Of a stretch of DNA of 5,091 nt, positions 1 through 4,502 are shown piece after piece. The DNA is from Gammaproteobacteria bacterium (GTDB lineage: Bacteria > Pseudomonadota > Gammaproteobacteria > Pseudomonadales > Halieaceae): the NCBI GenBank assembly GCA_018222695.1, contig JAAEZV010000141.1, positions 1 to 5,091 on the forward strand, written 5' to 3'. The first letter of the stretch is position 1. The number at the start of each line of letters is the position of its first letter. The position numbers and the translations under genes were made by a program. The notes under the pieces are model-generated. The model did not search any database and was not told where the DNA came from. It was given only the letters and a program-made list of their open reading frames with translations.

Positions 1-708
1 AAGCTCGTCTGCGACACCGCACATCAATTTGGCATCCCGGTCGTTGGGCACTGTCGCAACGCCACCAGCACGCGGGATGCCGCCATCGCGGGCTTCGACA
101 TGATCCTGCACGCCACCTACATGGATGACGAGGCACTGAAAGCTGTTGTCGACCGCAAAGTGCCTTTGGTGCCCACCTTTACCTTCCAGGCAAATTTGGC
201 GGACTTTGGCGCCGCAATCGGCTCCGATGAGAACCTTCGGGAGGTCTTTCGCGCCGAAATCACCGAGAGCGTCGGGACGCTGCGGGCGGCCTTTGACGCC
301 GGCGTACCACTCGCCACCGGCAGCGAGAGCGGCTTCAGTCTGACGCCCTACGGCGACTGGCACTACCGCGAGCTACAGGTATTTGTCGAAGATCTGGGCA
401 TGACGCCCTTACAAGCGATCAACAGCGCCACCGAGCAAGGCGCGCGAGCACTCAAGCTTGAAGGCGAGCTGGGCTGCATCAAACCCGATTACCTTGCCGA
501 TATCCTGATTTTTGATGGTGAGCCGGAAACCCACATCACCCAACTGGGGGACGCCGATCGATTCCGCCACATCGTCAAAGACGGCCGATTGGTCGACACC
601 AGCACCCCCCTACCCAAGGAGTGGCAGCTGCCCGGCTGGCGGGTAAGCGAGTATTCGGAGCGCATCCTGACCAAGGAGCTGGTGCAGTCGATGGGACTCA
701 ACCCTTAA
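1..708 (+). CDS. Imidazolonepropionase-like metal-dependent amidohydrolase, C-terminal part (5' truncated by window edge)
   Basis: The reading frame is open from base 1 to TAA at 706-708 and gives 235 residues. Relatives of this amidohydrolase class are about 400-430 aa, so roughly the N-terminal half, with the HxH metal motif, lies outside. Visible landmarks, numbered from the window edge, are the strand-5 histidine in VVGHCRN (H17), the strand-6 histidine in ILHATY (H37), and the strand-8 motif ATGSESG near residue 109. After that comes the usual 'GMTPLQAINSAT..GA..L' helix, then the C-terminal strands with 'G.IKPDYLADILIFDGEP' and 'IVKDGRLVD', which refold into the small beta domain of this superfamily. 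The family hydrolyses C-N, C-O or similar bonds on diverse small substrates; the substrate here is unknown. The strand-8 position normally holding Asp carries Glu (E109). The protein is probably cytoplasmic. The internal ATG at 100 is not a start, because conserved sequence continues upstream of it. The 176-nt gap downstream separates it from the next genes, so it may be a different transcription unit. Confidence 0.9.
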   Translation, partial: KLVCDTAHQFGIPVVGHCRNATSTRDAAIAGFDMILHATYMDDEALKAVVDRKVPLVPTFTFQANLADFGAAIGSDENLREVFRAEITESVGTLRAAFDAGVPLATGSESGFSLTPYGDWHYRELQVFVEDLGMTPLQAINSATEQGARALKLEGELGCIKPDYLADILIFDGEPETHITQLGDADRFRHIVKDGRLVDTSTPLPKEWQLPGWRVSEYSERILTKELVQSMGLNP

Positions 709-745
709 ACCATGCAGCAACGGGCCAGCTAAATGAGTGCCAGCA

Positions 746-799
746 CCTCCCTTATTGGCGGCGCTCCATTTGTTGGAGGGGCCTCCCCTATTGGCAGCG
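746..799. repeat. Imperfect 18-bp direct repeat with a degenerate middle copy
   Basis: Bases 746-763 and 782-799 match at 16 of 18 positions (CCTCCC-TATTGGC-GCG core), with starts 36 bp apart. The stretch between contains a looser third unit: the TTGG tetramer recurs at 755, 773 and 791, exactly 18 bp apart each time, and CTCC recurs at 747, 764 and 783. This is read directly from the sequence. The function is unknown. It could be a regulator-binding repeat, a small coding repeat (18 bp is six codons) or a chance local duplication. Confidence 0.6.
764..789 (+). promoter_or_regulatory. Two overlapping, mutually exclusive short hairpins
   Basis: CTCCA (764-768) pairs with TGGAG (774-778) around a 5-nt loop. 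AGGGG (777-781) pairs with CCCCT (785-789) around a 3-nt loop. The two stems share bases 777-778 and so cannot both form completely. GGAGG at 775-779 could also pair with CCTCC at 746-750. Competing stems in a leader can act as an attenuator or translational switch, but the stems are only 5 bp and no U-tract follows, so this is a structural observation and not an assigned regulator. Confidence 0.25.
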
Positions 800-875
800 A
801 CGCCCACTAGGCGTATCGGCTTGGGACCGCTCTGAAAATAAACCGTCACCTCTGACACCAAAACGCATAAACAAT

Positions 876-880
876 GAGGT
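876..880 (+). promoter_or_regulatory. Ribosome binding site deciding the SDR start at 885
   Basis: GAGGT lies 4 nt before ATG 885. The frame stays open upstream to 621, but that extension would run through the end of the upstream gene and the repeat region, and it places about 88 non-homologous residues before the Rossmann strand. The SD-like motif plus the Rossmann motif starting at residue 3 favour ATG 885. Confidence 0.7.
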
Positions 881-884
881 CAAC

Positions 885-1625
885 ATGAGAACAGCAGTGA
901 TTACCGGTGGTGCCGCCGGCTTGGGCGCCGACGTCGCCCGCCGCCTGAGTGAAGCGGGCTATCGCGTGGGCATTTTTGATTTGGGCGCCGAGCGCGCGGC
1001 GCAAACTGCATCCGAGATCGACAACGCGGTGGGCATCGAGGCTGACGTTACCTCACCGGAACAGGTCGCAGCTGCCTTCGAGGCCTTCGGTGAGACACCC
1101 GATCTCCTTGTGAACAATGCCGGCATCGTGCGCTTCGGCGCCATGGAAGTGCAGTCGGTGCAGGACTACATCGACGTGGTCAACGTCAATCTGCTGGGGA
1201 GCTGCTTCTGTGCCCGCGAGATCGCGCCGGCCATGATGGAGAGAGGCACGGGCCATATCATCAATTTTACATCCATCAATGGTATTCACCCCGCCCCCGG
1301 AGTCGGCATGTACGGCCCGACCAAGGCCGCGATGGCCAACATGACCCAGGCCATGGCGATTGAATGGGGTCCAAAGGGGATCCGCGTGAACGCCATTGCG
1401 CCTGGCATGATCGACGCAGGCATGTCCAAACCGATTTTTGAGAACCCGAAAGTACGGGCAGTAAGAGGCGGCGGCGTGCCACTGCGCGCTTTGGGTGAGG
1501 CGGCAGACATTGCAGAAGCCGTGCTCTTTCTCGACTCCGAGGGCGCGAAATACATCTCCGGTCACGAACTCGTGGTTGATGGCGGCGTCTCTACCAGCGT
1601 CATGGCCCACCTCCCCCGCGAATGA
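885..1625 (+). CDS. Classical short-chain dehydrogenase/reductase (SDR), NAD-type signature
   Basis: This 246-aa cytoplasmic oxidoreductase has the usual length of a classical SDR. Visible motifs in order: cofactor-binding TGGAAGLG (residues 7-14), Asp32 at the end of strand 2 (GIFDLG), D54-V55 contacting the adenine, NNAG (77-80), Asn102, and the catalytic Ser130, Tyr143 and Lys147 in the YxxxK arrangement. The APG motif at 172-174 and 'HELVVDGG' near the C-terminus complete the fold. Asp32 is the known marker for NAD(H) preference, so an oxidative step (alcohol to ketone) is plausible; this is inference. The family is usually tetrameric. The substrate cannot be told; generic relatives are annotated as 3-oxoacyl-ACP reductase or glucose 1-dehydrogenase-like, but the catabolic neighbourhood argues against fatty-acid synthesis. 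It is the first gene of the coupled block. Its TGA overlaps the ATG of the ThuA-like gene (ATGA at 1622-1625). Confidence 0.93.
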   Translation: MRTAVITGGAAGLGADVARRLSEAGYRVGIFDLGAERAAQTASEIDNAVGIEADVTSPEQVAAAFEAFGETPDLLVNNAGIVRFGAMEVQSVQDYIDVVNVNLLGSCFCAREIAPAMMERGTGHIINFTSINGIHPAPGVGMYGPTKAAMANMTQAMAIEWGPKGIRVNAIAPGMIDAGMSKPIFENPKVRAVRGGGVPLRALGEAADIAEAVLFLDSEGAKYISGHELVVDGGVSTSVMAHLPRE

Positions 1626-2320
1626 CAGCCACTCGCCAAAATCTGATTCTCGTCGGCGGCATCTTCCACGACTTCCATGCATCAGCCGAGGCACTTGCGA
1701 CCGTATTGGCGCCGCTGGGTATTGAGTCGCGTATTGAGGCCGATCTCGATGCCGGCATCGCCAGCCTCGCTGACAACCCGGTCGATCTATTAACCGTCAA
1801 TGCACTGCGATGGGAGATGATTGGCGAGAAATACGACCCCTACCGCGAGACGGAGGCTTACTCACCTCCGAGTAAGACCCGAATGGCCGTTGAGGCGCAT
1901 CTACATGCAGGCGGCGCGCTGCTCGGCCTGCATACTGCCAGCATTTGTTTCTCGGACTGGCCAGAGTGGGGATCGTTCTTGGGCGGCCGCTGGGTGTGGG
2001 GCACCAGTTGGCACCCGCAACCCGAGACCGTGACTGTCGTGCCGGAAAAAGATAACGCGCTGGCAGATTTGCCCTCCTTTGAAGTGCACGATGAGCTGTA
2101 TACCGATTTACTGCTTGAGTCAGGCGCCCAAGTACTGGCCCACGGTCACAGCGCGGCAATGCCGACACCACAGCCTATCGTGTGGTCGCATACGGTCGGT
2201 GCGGGCCGGGTGATCTACGACGCATTGGGCCACGACAGTCAATCTCTACAACACCCCTCTCATGCTGAGCTGCTTCGGGAAACGGTGAAATGGGCGCTCG
2301 GCGAGGCAGACCCGCAATGA
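1622..2320 (+). CDS. ThuA-like domain protein (trehalose utilisation ThuA family)
   Basis: This single-domain protein of 232 aa matches the usual size of ThuA-like proteins, which have a class I glutamine-amidotransferase-like, flavodoxin-type fold. Family landmarks are GGIFHDFH (residues 12-19), a long alpha/beta stretch ending in GGALLGLHTAS (97-107), the aromatic patch around DWPEW (112-116), LGGRW (120-124) and His131, DELY (157-160), P.VW (185-188) and the C-terminal GAGRVIYDALGHD (193-205). No signal peptide is seen, so it is likely cytoplasmic. ThuA itself is linked to disaccharide catabolism through 3-keto-sugar intermediates, but the biochemical role of most family members is not established and no sugar genes are visible here. 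There is no SD upstream. Translation is probably coupled to the preceding SDR through the ATGA overlap, and the gene hands over to the next SDR in the same way (2317-2320). The family assignment is firm; the function is open. Confidence 0.88.
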   Translation: MTATRQNLILVGGIFHDFHASAEALATVLAPLGIESRIEADLDAGIASLADNPVDLLTVNALRWEMIGEKYDPYRETEAYSPPSKTRMAVEAHLHAGGALLGLHTASICFSDWPEWGSFLGGRWVWGTSWHPQPETVTVVPEKDNALADLPSFEVHDELYTDLLLESGAQVLAHGHSAAMPTPQPIVWSHTVGAGRVIYDALGHDSQSLQHPSHAELLRETVKWALGEADPQ

Positions 2321-3117
2321 AATCACTCGAGAACATGTCGATACTCGTTACCGGTGGCGGCTCGGGTATTGGATTAGGTACGGCGCGTTATTGCATTGAG
2401 CGGGGCGCGAAGGTCACGATCTGTGGCCGACGGGAGGACAAGATCCAAGCAGCGGCCGCGGAATTAGGTGACGCGTGTCGCGGCATCGCGGCGGATATCA
2501 CCCTCGCTGCCGATCGGCAAAAATTACTCGAGGCGGCCATCCATCACGGCGGACAACTCGATGCACTGATCAACAATGCAGGCAACATGTATCGGGGCGC
2601 CATCACCGAACTGGATGAAACCGCCCTGCAGGAGGTGTTTCACACCAATGTGATCGCAGCCATGATGCTGACCGGCCTCTGCACACCCAGCCTTGCGCAA
2701 CAGGAAGGCGCCGTGGTGTTTGTCGGGTCCATCCACACCCGCCGCGCTTTTCCAGGCGCCTCCCCCTACGCCGCGACTAAAGCAGCAGTACAGGGCCTCA
2801 CGCGCGTGCTAGCCGCTGAGCTGGGTGAGCAGAGAATCCGGGTCAACTGCCTGCTACCGGGCGCGGTGTTCACGGAGATCAACCAGCGTGCAGGGCTCAT
2901 GGACGATGAAACCGCGTTGCAAAGATTGGAGGGGATGTCAGACTTGCACGCCTTGGGCCGCATTGGCACCACCGAAGAAATTGCAGAAGCCATGGCTTAC
3001 CTGATCTGCGCCGAGTGGGTCACGGGCGCCATGATTGATATCGATGGAGGCTTGGGTTTGGGAATCACCGCAGACCCCGCCATCAACAAGAGTAAGGAGA
3101 GCAGTGAACATGAGTGA
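2317..3117 (+). CDS. Classical short-chain dehydrogenase/reductase (SDR), NADP-type signature
   Basis: This 266-aa SDR has cofactor motif TGGGSGIG (residues 12-19), D60-I61, NNAG (86-89), Asn111, catalytic Ser138, Tyr151 and Lys155, and LPG at 180-182 followed by a TE motif. Where the first SDR has Asp32 this one has Gly37, followed by Arg38-Arg39 (CGRRE), the pattern associated with NADP(H). The two enzymes therefore probably use different cofactors and are not recent duplicates. A hydrophilic tail of about 16 residues follows the last strand; its codons also carry the ribosome binding site of the ferredoxin. I chose ATG 2317 because it forms an ATGA overlap with the ThuA-like stop and has GAGG at 2303-2306. 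The in-frame ATG at 2290 would add nine residues inside the upstream gene and is less likely. The substrate is unknown; reductase or dehydrogenase direction cannot be told from sequence. Confidence 0.92.
   Translation: MKSLENMSILVTGGGSGIGLGTARYCIERGAKVTICGRREDKIQAAAAELGDACRGIAADITLAADRQKLLEAAIHHGGQLDALINNAGNMYRGAITELDETALQEVFHTNVIAAMMLTGLCTPSLAQQEGAVVFVGSIHTRRAFPGASPYAATKAAVQGLTRVLAAELGEQRIRVNCLLPGAVFTEINQRAGLMDDETALQRLEGMSDLHALGRIGTTEEIAEAMAYLICAEWVTGAMIDIDGGLGLGITADPAINKSKESSEHE
3094..3099 (+). promoter_or_regulatory. Strong ribosome binding site for the ferredoxin
   Basis: AAGGAG lies inside the last codons of the preceding SDR, 10 nt before ATG 3110 and 4 nt before an in-frame GTG at 3104. 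Either start could be used; GTG 3104 would add only two residues. The site argues against the longer in-frame start at 3035. It is the best SD match in the window, which suggests the ferredoxin is made in higher amount than its neighbours. Confidence 0.7.
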
Positions 3118-3439
3118 ATCCATCAGTGTGAATGTCACCACCCGCGAGGGAGAGCAGAGAACGGTCACGCAGGGCGCTGGACACGAGTCACTCATGCAGG
3201 TGCTGTACGAGGAGGATATTGGCGTCGAAGCCATTTGCGGTGGCTGCACCTCCTGCGCCACTTGTCATGTGCTGATAGAACCCGAGTGGATGAGCAAATT
3301 ACCCGAGCGGGACCAAGCCGAACTGATGTTGCTTCAGTATGCTGAGCACTATGATCCCGAACGCTCGCGCCTCAGCTGTCAATTGCAGCTGGGCCCAGAG
3401 CTTGACGGCATGCCGCTCACCATTGCACCCGAAGAGTGA
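3110..3439 (+). CDS. [2Fe-2S] ferredoxin, putidaredoxin/adrenodoxin type
   Basis: This is a 109-aa soluble electron carrier. The cluster ligands C43-x5-C49-x2-C52-x37-C90 have exactly the spacing of putidaredoxin, and the CATCHV motif and 'RLSCQLQLGPELDGM' near the end are typical of that family. Such proteins carry single electrons from an FAD-dependent ferredoxin reductase to a cytochrome P450 or a Rieske oxygenase; neither is encoded in this window. A fifth cysteine, C46, sits in the cluster loop where putidaredoxin has Ser. The residue just before the first ligand is Ile, where putidaredoxin has the partner-contacting Asp38, and the C-terminus (APEE) lacks the terminal Trp that putidaredoxin uses with P450cam. 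Its partner interface therefore probably differs. It overlaps the upstream SDR by 8 nt, so it belongs to the same operon. The family call is very secure. Confidence 0.95.
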   Translation: MSESISVNVTTREGEQRTVTQGAGHESLMQVLYEEDIGVEAICGGCTSCATCHVLIEPEWMSKLPERDQAELMLLQYAEHYDPERSRLSCQLQLGPELDGMPLTIAPEE

Positions 3440-3441
3440 GC

Positions 3442-3469
3442 TTCACACTGTGACGGCACTAGCTACAAT
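3442..3469 (+). promoter_or_regulatory. Candidate internal sigma-70-like promoter
   Basis: TTCACA (3442-3447) and TACAAT (3464-3469) each match the consensus hexamers at five of six positions and are 16 nt apart, in the only gap between the ferredoxin and the next gene. Against it, a start site about 7 nt after the -10 would fall near 3476, inside the GGGAG ribosome binding site (3473-3477), giving an almost leaderless transcript. It may be a fortuitous match. Confidence 0.3.
3443..3453. promoter_or_regulatory. Perfect 11-bp palindrome TCACA-C-TGTGA
   Basis: Two 5-bp arms flank a single central base and overlap the candidate -35 box. The placement would suit a repressor operator. The order of arms is the reverse of a CRP site (TGTGA-N6-TCACA), so I do not call it CRP. 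No regulator gene is in the window to assign to it. Confidence 0.25.
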
Positions 3470-3484
3470 TTCGGGAGCCCGCTG

Positions 3485-4501
3485 ATGACCGATCGCGCCG
3501 CGCTCTCAAACGCTCAATCAATTGATATTCATGCCCACGCGGTGCTGGCGGGCTCGATGGGTACCGCGGGGCGGCACGGACCGGAGATCGGCTACACCGA
3601 ATCGGGAGCACCCTGGTTCCGGGTCGGGGATTATCGCCTCGATGGCGTTCGCTACGAGGGCAGCCCGTTCATGGAGTCCGATGTCCGACTGACCAATATG
3701 GACGCTGCCGGCATCGACTTTCAGGTGCTCTCGCCCAACCCGCTGACCTATTTTCATCACATCGGCCCCAGCGACGCCGTGGGGTTTTGCGAGCAACATA
3801 ACAATGCACTGGCCGAGGTCGTGCTCGCGCACCCGACCCGACTGGCCGGCTTCGCGGCATTGCCCATGCAGGACATTCAGGCAGCTTGTGCAGAGCTCGA
3901 GCGCGCCATTAACGAGCTCGACTTACTTGGCGCCTATGTCGGCACCGATATCGGGCGCCCGTTGAATGATCCGGCGCTCGACCCTTTCTACGAGAAGGTC
4001 GTGCAGCTGAATGTGCCGTTAATGATTCACCCCGCCCCTGCGGGAATCGACGGGCCTGCGGGCGACCCGAATCTAAAACAATTTGACCTCGACCTGCTCA
4101 CCGGCTTCGCGGCGCAGGAGTCGATTGCCGTCGCGACGCTTATCTTTGGCGGGGTACTGCACCGGCACCCAGAGATCGATATCTGCCTGAGTCATGCCGG
4201 AGGCACCATGACGTCGCTGATCGGCCGCTTTAACCGCGCCTGCACCAAACGACCCTGGGTACCCGAGCATCTCCAGTACGAGGGGGCGTTTGAAGAATCG
4301 CTGCAGAAACTATGGTTCGACACCCATGTCCACGACCCTCGGGTGTTGAACTGGGTCATCGACATCATGGGCACAGACAAGCTACTACTCGGCACCAATT
4401 TTGCGGGCTGGGACCAGCATGCGATGACACAGGACGTGCCACCGGAACTGGCGCTCACGATGGCCGATAATGCGAAACGCCTGCTGAGAGTGAGCACCTG
4501 A
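3485..4501 (+). CDS. Amidohydrolase-2 family protein (ACMSD-like metal-dependent hydrolase/decarboxylase)
   Basis: This 338-aa TIM-barrel protein is typical in length for the family of 2-amino-3-carboxymuconate-semialdehyde decarboxylase (ACMSD) and gamma-resorcylate decarboxylase. The metal motif DIHAH gives H16 and H18 on strand 1, the strand-5 ligand is H182 in MIHP, and the catalytic histidine is H237 in LSHAGG. These line up well with H9, H11, H177 and H228 of bacterial ACMSD. The strand-8 position, Asp294 in ACMSD, falls on Asn305 in LLGTNFAGWD, so the key Asp is replaced; Asp310 is nearby. The family carries out non-oxidative decarboxylation or hydrolysis of ring-cleavage products and aromatic acids, so a late step of ring or carboxylate breakdown is plausible, but the Asn makes the reaction uncertain. 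GGGAG (3473-3477) lies 7 nt before ATG 3485. It follows the ferredoxin after 45 nt and is followed one base after its stop by the transporter start. Confidence 0.92.
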   Translation: MTDRAALSNAQSIDIHAHAVLAGSMGTAGRHGPEIGYTESGAPWFRVGDYRLDGVRYEGSPFMESDVRLTNMDAAGIDFQVLSPNPLTYFHHIGPSDAVGFCEQHNNALAEVVLAHPTRLAGFAALPMQDIQAACAELERAINELDLLGAYVGTDIGRPLNDPALDPFYEKVVQLNVPLMIHPAPAGIDGPAGDPNLKQFDLDLLTGFAAQESIAVATLIFGGVLHRHPEIDICLSHAGGTMTSLIGRFNRACTKRPWVPEHLQYEGAFEESLQKLWFDTHVHDPRVLNWVIDIMGTDKLLLGTNFAGWDQHAMTQDVPPELALTMADNAKRLLRVST

Positions 4502-4502
4502 C

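Larger units (their letters stand above)
709..884. other. Intergenic region ahead of the SDR/ThuA/ferredoxin block
   Basis: This is the longest non-coding stretch in the window (176 nt). It holds an imperfect 18-bp repeat (746-763 and 782-799), a hairpin CTCCA/TGGAG at 764-778 that overlaps a second hairpin AGGGG/CCCCT at 777-789, a small inverted repeat GTCA-cctc-TGAC at 845-856, and the ribosome binding site of the next gene. A promoter is expected because a new gene block starts at 885. The best match I find is TTGGCA (791-796), 17 nt, then TATCGG (814-819); the -10 is poor. There is no T-rich tract after either hairpin, so no convincing intrinsic terminator for the upstream gene. A 25-codon ORF (733-810) is possible but unproven. 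Confidence 0.6.

Noticed and set aside
764..789. Intrinsic terminator for the upstream amidohydrolase
   Set aside because: The stems are 5 bp and no T-tract follows either of them.
621..884. In-frame upstream extension of the first SDR
   Set aside because: It overlaps the end of the upstream amidohydrolase and the repeat region, has no SD at its ATG, and adds residues with no SDR character. ATG 885 with GAGGT fits the Rossmann fold.
1053..1694. 213-codon ORF on the minus strand
   Set aside because: It lies opposite the SDR and the start of the ThuA-like gene, and its translation shows no recognisable domain. Long antisense frames are common in GC-rich genes.
1797..2171. 124-codon ORF on the minus strand
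   Set aside because: It is antisense to the ThuA-like gene, Arg/Pro-rich with no motif, and typical of a shadow frame.
3035..3109. Longer ferredoxin start at ATG 3035
   Set aside because: It would add 25 residues inside the SDR C-terminus. The ferredoxin fold begins right after ATG 3110 and AAGGAG is positioned for 3104/3110.
3443..3453. CRP-like site
   Set aside because: The arms are in reverse order (TCACA then TGTGA) with a 1-bp centre, unlike the TGTGA-N6-TCACA CRP consensus.
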